DNA of 64,000 nucleotides from Cucumis sativus (lineage: Eukaryota > Streptophyta > Magnoliopsida > Cucurbitales > Cucurbitaceae): positions 27,670,272-27,734,271 of the forward strand of contig NC_026659.2 of the NCBI RefSeq assembly GCF_000004075.3, in the 5' to 3' direction. Under the pieces are notes generated by a model. The model was given only the letters and a program-made list of their open reading frames with translations. It made no database searches and was not told the DNA's origin. Positions 38,701 through 49,600 of this stretch are shown here, piece by piece (positions within the stretch are counted from its first letter, which is position 1; every line of letters starts with the position of its first letter). Position numbers and translations under genes: made by a program.

Positions 38701-40987
38701 TTCATCTTCATTACATTCAGTTCTACCCCCATATTCCGTCTTGGCATAATCTGTCTCAAATTTCTCCTTATCACTCTTCAATATTTGTTAAAGGAGTGAT
38801 CTATACTTATGGATTTAGGATTGATTGTTATATTCTTGCACGAAAGAGAGAAATTAATCATTTTCAATTTAAAAACAGGCTAGCATTGAAAGAAGAAGGA
38901 TGTCAAAGCGTCTAACCGACGATGCGTTGGCGTATTTTGATGAGTGTGTATCGTTATCAACATTTGATGGTTCTGATTTCTCATCACTGGAAGAGACACC
39001 TCCAATTCACCAAGTTTCTTCCACTACCCAGGTGGAAGATGGCACTACCCCCCAGGTAAGTTCAAAGTGCTTTCACTCATTTACTCGAGCATTTGTTTCT
39101 TTGAGAATTTCGTCACTTTCGAATCACTTATCATGATTTCCTTTCTTCTCCTTTTTCACATCGACAACTAGGGGTAGCCTTTCCAAGGAATCGTATAATC
39201 AGATAATATATTCTTCTCATATAACTTTTTCTTTCTTTCATGCCTCAATTAAGTCCTAGCGAGGTTCCTCTGACTTAGTTAAGGAAAAATTAGTTCATGT
39301 TTAGTTACTTTTCAAAATGTATTTTACAAAAAATGAAATTGAAAAACAATCAATTTTAAAGAAAACACTCGGAATCGAATTTTGAGAAAATTATGTAAGT
39401 GTTCAAATTTTAAATTCATTCTAAATGAAGCCGTTGAAAGAAAATGTATTCTTGAAAAACATTTTTTTATAATCCAAATGCTATCCATATCTTTTGGATT
39501 TCTGACTCGGAAGTTGTTCCTAATGTTTTGAAACTTTTCAACTTTCCTTAAAAACTCAATTCTCAAACAAATAGGGTTCGTATTATATTATATCATTAAG
39601 GACCAAGAAATGATGAAAGGGGGATTTGCATGAGAACCATTTACTATTCTAGCACCAATTTTCCCAGTGTAGCATCAGTTCTACTTCCAAGTTTCCTTTT
39701 TTAATTCTCTCGACCTAAAATCATAAGTGCTGTGCTTCAGCAAACTATTAGTTTTAGAAACCATCCTTCAGGTTTTAGAGACCATGGATTTAACTTATTC
39801 CGTTCGTCTACTTAGGAGTAGGATTTAATAGCAAACTACTTCATTTGACTCCTAAATGTTGTAAAAGATCAATTAGTTGGTTCGTGAAATTAGTTTAAAA
39901 ACACAAGATTGAGCTTATTGTTTGTTCTTCATAGATAATGCATGCAAACATCAATCGTGCTCTTTCTGTTTAGTCATATTACACTTTTCATGGAAATAAA
40001 AAATGCTATGTTTGGCACCTCAAGATTTTGAGTGATTTTAATTCAAAACGGGTTTCAAATGAATTCCGTGCTAGAAAGGTTATCATCGGTCGGTCGGAGT
40101 TGGTTTTTTGACAAAAGTGATCGTAGTTGATTTGGTAAAATGTCAAACTAACCTCGACATTGATGGTTAAGGGTCGTCGATGTAACACTTGGAAATAACT
40201 TTTTATTTGAAAATTTTCAAAATCAACTTTTCTTGTTTTCCAAGACCGACTCCGGTTTGGTTCATTAGTGATTTTAAAATCTGAAATGATTTCGATTCAT
40301 GATTCACTTAAAAATTATTTTGGCTAAAATGTTCGGAATTATTTTGGCTAAAATGTTCAGAATTTGCCGAATTTCATAGGTTTTAAAAAGTAAAATTATG
40401 TAACTAACCTCGTTGTTTTCTATTTTTCTTAGCAATTTGTAAACAAAAATATATATTACTAAATTCTTAACTTTCTTTTGCTTTAATTACCAATCAAACA
40501 TGAAATTTAAAACATAATTATTCAAATCTTTTTAGTTTATAACAAAACAAAACAATTAATTTAAAATTATTTCTTCAATTTTTTTGAATCATAAAGATAA
40601 TAATGCATTTTTCCGGACTTTCAGGAACCAGCAATTGGAACTTCAGCAGAGATAGAGCAATACAATTTAGGGCACACATCTTACAAAAACAGTAACCTAA
40701 GCAAACTTGGGGAAGGTAAAGCTCAATTTTCCTTCACCAAGAAACCTCATGAAAGCTACGGATTCAAACACGACATCGGGAAGTACATTCAGAAAGAAGA
40801 CACCACGGAATCACGAGTAGTAAGTGTGAAGCATTGCAATATTTTGAACGATAAAAGTTTGAAAAACGGCACAGAGAGAGTGCTGTTGGATCGAGTTGTT
40901 TTAAGAAACAGAATAGAATCGGGTAGTTTACTGCTATGCGGTGTAAATTCCGCACCTTTTTCCTCCTACTATGCTTCTATCATCTGA
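35774..40987 (+). CDS. serine-rich coiled-coil plant protein, function unknown
   Basis: I do not recognise a characterised family. Eight exons, all joined in phase 0: 35774-36280, 36358-36561, 36648-36737, 36841-36951, 38317-38415, 38561-38680, 38879-39055 and 40625-40987, giving 556 aa. Residues 1-250 are Ser/Arg-rich and probably disordered, with SR-like pieces (STIRRSRSVSAFSRSS, RGRSVSRSSDSGS) and a DNPLFWSNGSS motif. The middle (about 240-375) is charged and helical, including YDIIQYEVRRAVQDIHSDLL, PPELVDLRTEYMKKLEQ and HERAKKLRGDLAVEENRGLE, so a coiled coil is likely. Residues 378-436 hold IERRRMSKRLTDDALAYFDE followed by an acidic DGSDFSSLEET. No membrane segment or enzyme motif is seen. 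The M at 35774 starts the long frame. Exact exon 3 and exon 8 borders rest on splice consensus only. Confidence 0.8.
37086..37408 (+). mobile_element. 5'-truncated LINE remnant with target-site duplication
   Basis: The segment encodes decayed C-terminal LINE ORF2 wording: a CVCILSVLWVERN-like block at 37123-37161, then RIYRGVERDPKDIWSLL. An in-frame TGA lies near 37234, a one-base loss near 37261-37264, and a terminal RWCPFF-stop ends at 37307. About 85 bp of 3' UTR and an A-rich tail (from 37394) follow. It is flanked by GAACTTATTA at 37076-37085 and the identical GAACTTATTA at 37409-37418, a perfect 10-bp TSD. It lies in sense orientation inside intron 4 of the host gene and is inactive. 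Confidence 0.85.
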
Positions 40988-41074
40988 TGTACTTATCAGG
41001 GGTTTTGTTTCGTTGTGTTTAAAGAAAGCATGATTGGGTGGAATTTTACGGTATTTGGCTTCGTAAAGATGTGT

Positions 41075-41080
41075 AATAAA
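41075..41080 (+). terminator. polyadenylation signal of the serine-rich protein gene
   Basis: AATAAA lies 88 bp after the stop codon at 40987, in a suitable U-rich context. This is the best candidate for the 3' end of this gene. Confidence 0.5.
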
Positions 41081-43478
41081 AATTCTTTTACTATATTTGG
41101 TCAAATATCATATTCCTAACAAATCCAGCCGTCATCCTAAAATATAGTATTTTAGGGATGCATGGCCATACAAATCACAAAAATAAAATCAAACCGCTTT
41201 TTAAAATCCACCCTAACCAAAATCTTAGATGAAATTGAAAAATGGGATTGAACTTGGTTTAAGGAAATTTTGATTTGGTTTCACATTTAAAAACTAAAAT
41301 TTGAAACCAAACATAATCGAATTTAAAGATTTATTTATTTAAAGAAAAGAGTAAAATCGAATTTAAAATCAATCCCTTTCGACTTAAGAAAACAAAATCG
41401 AATTTAAAATCAATCCCTTTCGACTTAAGAAAACAAAATCAAATTTAAAATCAAACCATACTTTGATCAAATTTAAAACAAACTCGAACTTAATTGTCTT
41501 TTAATTTTTTAAAAGTACAAATTTAAAACTAAATCGAATTTAAAACTAACTCGAACTTAATTGTCTTCTAATTTTTTAAAAATACTAACTGAATAGCATA
41601 AATACAGTTCGGTTCAAAACAATTAATTAGTTCAGTTTGGTTTCAGAGGTAAAAATTTTAAAATTTTCAGTTGGTAACGGAACTATTTCCACCCAGCGTT
41701 GTGTGAGTGGAAAATAAACTACATAGGAGGAAAATACGATAAAAGACCGTGTGTGCGTGTTTTTCCCTGGGTGAGTACTGAGTAGTACCGGCTATTGAAA
41801 GGCTTTAGATCATAAGTACTAAAGAGTATTAAATTTTAACTAGAATTAATAAAATAGGAACGGTTTTTTTCCCCTAACTTCCGGCGGAAAAAAATCACTA
41901 AATAACAGGCAAGTGTAAATCACTTGGTAAACTAATTAAGTTTTTAATTAATAAAAAATTAATCAAAATAATTTAAGTGAGAAATTGTTTTCAGTCTATA
42001 GAAACTTTTTACTTTTCATCTATTAGACATTTTATCATAATCTATCAATTGGAAAACAAATTTTTGTTATATTTTAAAAACAAACCTAGTTTAAATATAA
42101 GGGACTAAGCTATTTTACTTAATTTTTTTTTCCGGGAAATATATGAAATAGTTTTGTGTTTGTGTTAAACTAAGCTACTGTCCATCGAGAGAATTGAGGT
42201 TAACTTTTCTTTTCTTGTTTTTTTTTTTTTTCAAATTTAAAGCCTCAATTGATGAGTAAACGAGATCATCTCATCCGTAGATGTTGAAGCTTTACCGCAA
42301 GACTAAACCTACTTGACCAAATCACTTTGCTAAATTTTAATTAGAGGGAAGTTTTAATTCGAAGGTGTCGACCGCCCGCCCGCCTTATTCAATAACTATT
42401 TTATTTTATTTTTTTAAAATTCAACCATCTATTTGTTATCTAGATCAATAGTTTAAAAAATCAAACCAAAGATTGAAACTAAAAAAATTAGATTTAAAAA
42501 AAAGAAAATTATTGAAAATGACCAAACTTATATGAAAATATTTATAAAAAAAATATCATATTCTATTAAAAATAGATAAACACTAATGACACTGATAAAA
42601 AATCTATCAATACTTGTCGTGATAAAATCTGAAAGTTGCTATATTTTGTAAATATTTCAAAATGAATCTTCCAAAATGTTTTTTGTTTTTTTGGAATTTA
42701 ACTCAAAATTTAATAATTATAGTTAAAAAGAATAAAAATCACCGTCAGAAATCGAGGAAGTAAGTTTAGTTTTAAAAAATTAAAAACAAAATGGTAGATG
42801 GTTACCCAACAAAATCAAATGAAAAAATGAATGATATGATTTAAAATATAGAAATAAAGACGAGGGTGGATGTGTGAAATAAGGAAGGGAAAGAGTGAGG
42901 TACTTTTTCAGATGATCGCGAGAGCTTCGATTCCTCGATCCCTGATTTGAGTTTAAAATAGAATAAATTTCAATTAATGTTATGAGACATTATATAACAT
43001 TAATTCTATATATTAACGATTTGCTTTGTATATCTTATCTTACAAATTTATTTTTAAAATAGGATTACCGTAAGCTTACCATACACTTGAAAGAGTGTTC
43101 TTCACCTTCTCCCAATATCTGTGGCTAAAATTTGAGAATTTAGTTGATATGTGTCGTAAAAGGCGAAATATCAAGCAAATCGAGTAGAAAATAGAACTCT
43201 TTTTTTTGCCTGTTCTTAGTTTATAGGGGGCAGTATTGGATTTTTTGTAAGCGAAGCAAACACATTTAGTCAATTTCTCAAAAATGTCTTCTAGGAAGAA
43301 TTAAACTATGTAGGAATTCTAGGAAGCAACTAGAGATGAACTAAAGTGAATTGGAATTTGATTTGTTTTATCAAATTCTTTCTTGATGTGGTTCATTTCA
43401 TTTATAGATATTTCAGTAGCCAATTCAATTGCATAGAAAGAAGGATGTTCAAATTATCATAATAGATGTATTGCAAGA
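41081..43478. other. AT-rich intergenic DNA with repeats
   Basis: No gene is seen. It includes a 41-bp tandem duplication (41353-41440), further imperfect repeats of AAATCGAATTTAAAA wording to about 41580, and dispersed-repeat-like segments at 42395-42820. The right edge should hold the 3' UTR of the minus-strand REX1-B gene. Confidence 0.6.
41353..41440. repeat. 41-bp tandem duplication
   Basis: AATCCCTTTCGACTTAAGAA begins at 41371 and again at 41412, within two units that are essentially identical over 41 bp. Confidence 0.85.
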
Positions 43479-45741
43479 TTACTTATCTTCGAGAGCTTCG
43501 ATCTCGTATCTCACCTCCTCCATGTGCTCATTTATGGTCGTCACAGCATCCTGCACACCTTTGATTGCTTCCTTTAGAGCATTGTCGTATTCCGCATCTG
43601 CTTCTGCTTCCTCAGTACCTGAAGCTTCGGTTATCTCATGGACATGCACACACTCGTGCTCTCGAGGTGCATTGAATCTACAATTCTCGTGGCTCACCAA
43701 GCGCTCTGATGGGCGGCCAGCTTTCTTCAATAACTGAATTTGAGCTGTCTTTAAAGAGATAATAGTTAGGTGAAGATAATCCAAGATCACTCAACTACTA
43801 AACTTTATGTCCAACAAAAGCACATTCATTGACAAGTGAGAAAGCATTCAAAGGTAAGCTAACATACCACTACTGAAGAACTTGGGCAGTTAAATGAAAA
43901 TCTACGTCATTGAGTTCAGCAATTTAAAGAGGAAAAGGGGGAAATCAAGGTGTCATTTCACATCTAGAAAAGTTCGTTAAAGCTGCTTTTAAACACAGAA
44001 AATAATAATCTGATGAGTGGAGAATAACAGAATTAGAATCATTTCCTTCCAAGACTAAATTCTAGAGATGCAGCTCATTGTAATACAAAGAAAAGTTGGT
44101 TCAATGCAGTTTAGATGGTTAAAATTCCTCACCACCAATGCCATTATCTTATCTCCTATACCCTGCATTTTTCTGGCTAGAATTCTTTGATGAAATGATC
44201 GGTAGAACATGACTTTTGCTCGTGCTCAAAACTTGTTTGGATGGATAATAAGATAGAGTTAAAGGAAAACCAGTGCATCATTGATGGATATTGAAGAGCG
44301 ATCACTCAAATCCACTTGAGGTAACTTTCTTGTTGACATGACAGACACAATAAAGGAATCCACAAATAAACTAGGAATCAAGCTTAAGCTTCAAGGTTTA
44401 TACATCAATCGACATATCAATATTTATATATATCCATTTTTTTAGATAAGAAACATTTCATTGAATATTTCCATATATCCATTGATGTGAAGGTTTATCA
44501 ATATTTCTATTAACATGCATAAGAACAACCATTTTACTGTTAAATATAAAATGATACTTGTACCAAATCTAGAATTCCTAAGAAAATGTGAACCGAATAT
44601 CCATCTTACTTCAATTCGATAGAATTGGAGCTTGGACTTTAGAATATGATGCTTTACACAATTTAGATTTACCAATAGGTAGAGTTTCTGTCTGAACAAC
44701 GTTTCAAAGGTCTTTTGTATCTTACGCCTTAAGGATTGTTGTCTTAATGTGATAAACATTTATGCCTTATTTCCATACTTAGCAATCAGCAATCCTACTA
44801 ATTTTCAGCAATTTTTAGAATTACAAGTCTAACTGACTGATTGCGATTGAATGAAAGCACCGTATGGTTTTGAAGTCTAAAATTATACAATTAGCCAAAC
44901 TTAATCTTCGCAGAGGAGGAAAGGATGCTGCCAAAAAATAAATCCAAAATTTTCTAGAGAACTTTCTGGTCATGACATACCAGGTGCAATTTCTGCTTTT
45001 CTTGTTCTTGAACAGATCTAAGCTGGTTGGCTAACTCGAGCCTGTTATGATCTGAACTCCGGAAATTCGATTCGATGTCAATGACCTACAACAAAAGAGA
45101 GTCCAAAAAGGAAAATCTCACAAAGAAGCTTAAAGAACAGCACGCCTCAACGAAATACTGTGAAAATCGTGCAACGAACTTGTTTAGAGCAATTACTGAA
45201 TTCCGTAGTGATCTCACTGCAAAGCTGTTGGTAAGATATCTCCCTTCCTGAAGTCATATACTCATCGAACCCCCTGCGAATTAACAAAACGATAAAGACT
45301 TAAAAGATTCCATAGATAATTCGCAAAAATACACTCGAAACTTCGTCGCTAAGCTCGTTTAGGACTAAGACTAACAGAATTCGTTCACGATTTTATAATC
45401 ATCGATCTGTATGGACCTACTGCGAAAGCAAATGTACATTAAACGAGGTTTAGGATAAAATCATGCGGCGTGGAAAAACAGTAAAACAGAAGTTAAACAC
45501 ATACATATAACTCGAATGATCGAATTCTTCATTTCTTTTGAAGAACAGCTATCAAAATTTCAAAGGAAAACGAAATCGAGAACCAAAATCAATAGTACCT
45601 TTTAAGCTTGGAATAAGCTTCAGCTCTACGCTGCTGGATTTCGAGAAACTGGCGGAGCAAAGAGAGAGTGTTAGAGGAATCGGTTTTCCGATCTTCCTCC
45701 ATTTGTTCATCGAGAGAGAGCTTCTTCTCAAAATCTTCCAT
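43479..45741 (-). CDS. REX1-B domain protein (putative DNA-repair-related, REX1BD-like)
   Basis: Four exons on the minus strand, 45741-45599, 45273-45180, 45085-44981 and 43748-43479, join in phase to give 203 aa. The centre matches the pattern I recall for REX1-B (required for excision) proteins: LLRQFLEIQQRRAEAYSKLK, then GFDEYMTSG, YQQLCSEITTEFSNCSKQV, LANQLRSVQEQEKQKLHLTA and QIQLLKK. The family name comes from a Chlamydomonas excision-repair gene; the biochemical role is not established. The N-terminus is acidic, and the C-terminal 90 residues are acidic and helical (DNALKEAIKGVQDAVTTIN), probably coiled coil. No targeting signal or catalytic motif is seen. Intron 3 is 1.2 kb. The family call is from recalled sequence, so moderately confident; the gene structure is firmer. 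Confidence 0.78.
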
Positions 45742-45797
45742 TCTTTAGTTTAGTTCAGCGATGTTATGAAACCTCAATTGTCTCACACTTCTCTCTC

Positions 45798-45805
45798 TAT
45801 ATATA
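45798..45805 (-). promoter_or_regulatory. TATA box of the REX1-B gene
   Basis: TATATATA on the minus strand lies 57 bp before the ATG, followed by a purine-rich GAGAGAGAAG leader. This predicts a start near 45770 and a 5' UTR of about 30 nt. Confidence 0.5.
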
Positions 45806-46813
45806 CAACTCCGTGAACTTTGAAAGCGTTCAAAAGATTTCATGTTATTTTCAAAATTGCAATATTACTTTATTAGTCTTAAAGAGGAGGGGGGAAAGTT
45901 CTCAAAAGGAAAAATAAAAATTGACGTTAAATAAATAACTAAAGTTTAGAAAAAATTATTTACTTCCAACTCGACTAATCATTTAACATTTATGGTTAAT
46001 CTAACTAACACTATTATTTATAGTTAATCTGACTAATTAGTATGTGAAAATCACGTGGACGAAGTATAATATAATAGTAAGAAACATTGGACAACATATA
46101 GACACAAAGTAATTGACCGAATGACGTCCGGCAGAAAACGAAAAATAGCTCACGAGAAAATTTTCAACGCTCTCGTTGTATGCAAAGGGTATGGAAAACA
46201 AAAAATCGAAAAATTCCTCTAAATTTTCAGGTAAATTTTAAGTTATCTCCAAAGTACAAGCTTATAAGCTTACAAAACCTAAACTACAAATATTATGTTT
46301 GGTAGCCAAAATCATTTTTTCACTGCTAAAATCACTTTTACACAAAAATATAGGGTTTGACAATTCAATGAAAGTGATTTTAGAAAAATAACAGGTGTCC
46401 TGTTGATAGTTTTGAAATCATTTTTATTGATTCAAAATCAAGAGTTTGTTACCCGACATAAATTTAATTGTTTAGAAATCAATTGTATCTAAATATTTTG
46501 TTTTCTTCCAAAATTACTATTCTAACTATCACTTGCTACTATTGTATCAATTTTCCAATAGAATCAAAATAAGATTAAACTTTCAAGATTTCTAAAACAA
46601 ACAACAAACATTCAATCTCGAGCTTTAAGGATATTAAGGAAATTTAAAAAAGGATTGATTGATTAAATTTTGTATCAGTTATTTGTAATTATTTTGGAAG
46701 TTCAAACCAAATTACATATAGAGAGATTGTGCAAAACGTGAGATGAAAAAAATATGTAAATTACTTATGATTATGAGAAACAACACATAAAGATTATGAT
46801 GTAACCAAAGAGT
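45806..46813. other. intergenic DNA between REX1-B and chimeric PPR genes
   Basis: About 1 kb, AT-rich. The segment 46290-46500 repeats wording such as AAAATCACTTTTA and resembles a dispersed repeat also hinted at 32540-32762. The right end should contain the PPR 3' UTR. No gene is seen. Confidence 0.55.
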
Positions 46814-49600
46814 TCAATCTAATCTTGTAGCCAAGCTATACCCAGGAACCTTAGCAAGTTGCCTTTGTTTCATAACATCTCTCATCTTTTGAGCCTCTTT
46901 CCACATGCCATTGGTAGCATAAATATTGGACAAAACCACATAAACACCATCATTCCAAGGCTCCAATTCTTGTAAATGTTTACCTGCCCATTCCCCAATC
47001 TCCACATTCCCATGTTTCTCACAACCTCCAATCAAACATCCCCATATTATCGAATTCGCCTTCATCGGCATCTCTTCAATCATCCTTCTCGCCTCTTCAA
47101 GCAACCCTGCTTTACTGAGCAAATCGACCATGCATCCATAATGTGGCAGTTGAGGCTTGAAACCGTAAACATTTTTCATCATATCGAAGTAATGTTTCCC
47201 TTCGTTGATCATCCCACCGTGTACACAAGCGCTTAGTACCCCGACAAACGTAACTTGATTAGGAGGAACTCCTGCTTCTCTCATGAATTGGAAGTTCTCG
47301 AGCGCTTGTTTCACTTGTCCATGCATTGCATAACCTACAATCAGCGATGTCCAGGATGATACATTTCTATGACCCATGTTCGAAAATACTTTCATTGCTA
47401 AGTCCATCCTACCACATTTTCCATACATGTCGATGAGGGAATTTAGCATCAAAATGTTCGATTTCCCTGTGACTTTCACTTGAAACACAAATTTGTGCAT
47501 TTGGAGAGACAGTTCTAGGTTGCCTAGACTACCACAAGCTGATGTTACGCTAACAATTGTAAAATCATCTGGTTCGAGCCCACTTTGTCTTAACTTAATG
47601 AACATATTGACTGCCTCTTTAGCACGCCCACCTTGAGATAAACCAGCTATAATAGCATTCCAGGAACCCAACTTCCTGTTATGGTTTTGTTCAAACACCT
47701 TACATGCACACTCAAGATCTCCTATCTTTGAGTACAGACTGATGAGGCCACTTTCGCTATATTGGTCAAACTCAAAACCAAGCCGTATAGCAACTGAATG
47801 TAATTGTAATCCTAAATCAAAAGCATAAGCTAGAGATAAAGCCTTAAATACAATTGGAAGTGTGTAACAATCAGGCAAAATGCCTGCTCGCAACATGTCG
47901 ATGTATACAAAGAGGGCTATTCTTGGGACCTCGAGCCTAGTGTATGATCTAATAATGATGTTCCAGTAAAATGAAGAAGGATGGTTTTCCAACATGTTGG
48001 TTCTTAAAACATGGGCATGAATTTGGTACAATTCTAATACATTAGTACAGTTCATCAATAGGGTAGCGACAATTCTCGCATGGTCCATGTTATTGTAAGA
48101 GGTGTATGTCAACCAGAAAGGCGTCTCGGTCACAGCATTCCTCTCTGCAGGCTGCTTATTTTGCTTAGGCTCATCCACAAATTGCAAATCGTTAAATTCT
48201 ACCAGTCGCCTTAACTCGTTTGTCTCAAGGTGCTTGGTCTTGTAATTTGGATAGCAATGCCCTGCCGTCGTTAGGAAGGTATGTCGTGAGCTCTCTGGTG
48301 AGCTGCCAACGTTTGTGAATTTGCTCTTTTTTTCATCACAAATACCAAATCTCTCTTCGCATTTGTAATCTGACACGACATCTTGAACAGGAAGCACAAG
48401 GCACTTGCCTTCCTTGTGAATGTCAGGGCCTCCGTTTTGAAGCTCAAACTACACAAGCATCAAAGATCTTTACCTATCTAAAACTGGAATGTATAATTGT
48501 TCAACAGATACCTTTCAAATCAAACAATATGTCTACATATTACATAAGTAAGAATAAGAATAGAATGGGATTGTGTACTAGGCACACTTCGGCGAGGATA
48601 AGTTAAAATGTGTTTCAAATCAAGATAATAAGTAGAAATGTACACCGTTTGCCTACACAGCTTAAGAATATCACAATCCACTCTGACCATAGAGGTAGAG
48701 GGGTTGTTTATACTACGTTTGACGATGAAGACCAATTCAATGAAAGTAGTAATTTTATTCAAAACACTCCCGGTTCATCCCTAACAAAACAAAAGAGAAT
48801 CAAAATGAGTAAGATGAGACTTCTTTCACCACAATCTAAACCCCGAGCTAAGCGATAATTATGGACCTTCGGACACCAGTCAGCTCAAGACATCAATGAT
48901 TTAATGATGCTAAAGAAAAGAGGAAGGTCGCCTATATATGTACTACTCAATTTAACAAGAATTGAATGATGAACAATCCAAGCCTAGTGGCCTTAAATAA
49001 GTCACCATGGATCACCAATGTTGGCTCAAGCAGCTTCAAAGATCCAACTTAGAATAATACAATCTTGGGTTTAGAAAATAGGGCTCTTTCCTTCAGAAAT
49101 GACCCTCACCACTATTTCACTTCGAGATACTTCCAATTTATCTTCACTCCAACAATTCACGAGAATATCCATTCCTCTCCAAAATTAGAACGACTAATGA
49201 GCAGATTCTCCATCTCATCCCCAATGAACCAAAGGCTAATAAATTTTACAGGAAGCTAAACTGTTTGCAGGGGGTCACCAACGATTCAATTACTTACTTA
49301 AAGAGTACAGTTAGTGTATTCGAAAGAAAATCGAATACAGTTTACGGACATTATACTCCATGAAAACAACATATGAACAAACAAGAAGAGAAACAAAGAA
49401 CAAACCTTATTGTTCCCATTATAGCACACGTACTCATTCCCTGATAATGGCTCCGGAGCGTAATGATAGAATCCTCGCCTAGCACGGGAAGCAGCAGAGG
49501 AAAGAGACGGTAGAAGCAGTTTGTGAAGGCTGGAACTGTTGCAATCGACGTTCTTAGGTGATAGTAGGAGAAAGTGTGGGAATAGCTTGAAATTGTGCAT
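46814..49600 (-). CDS. chimeric gene: helicase-derived N-terminus fused to an E-class PPR protein (At1g77170-like)
   Basis: Two exons on the minus strand, 49600-49406 and 48442-46814, join in phase 0 to about 607 aa. Residues 1-65 (MHNFKLFPHFLLLSPKNVD onward, with SSAASRARRGFYHYA) copy the first exon of the adjacent helicase. Residues 66 to about 183 copy the start of its last exon: shared blocks include YKTKHL, LVEF and NKQ-AER, with the dsRBD-like core degraded. From about residue 184 (Met at 48088) it is a PLS-type PPR protein with an E domain: repeats such as LGSWNAIIAGLSQGGRAKEA and MLNSLIDMYGKCGRMDLA, ending LEPWNDGVYVVLSNIYATNG. PPR proteins bind organellar RNA. The Arabidopsis relative is annotated mitochondrial and about 467 aa; here only 424 PPR residues remain, lacking its own presequence. 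The acceptor is ambiguous (TAG at 48449 or GAG at 48443; both in frame, differing by Phe-Glu). The frame is also open upstream to 49735. Splicing is inferred. Confidence 0.8.

Noticed and set aside
48610-48858. 82-codon plus-strand frame inside the chimeric gene's intron
   Set aside because: Charged, hydrophilic translation looks protein-like, but I recognise no family and see no promoter or splice context; it lies antisense in an intron.
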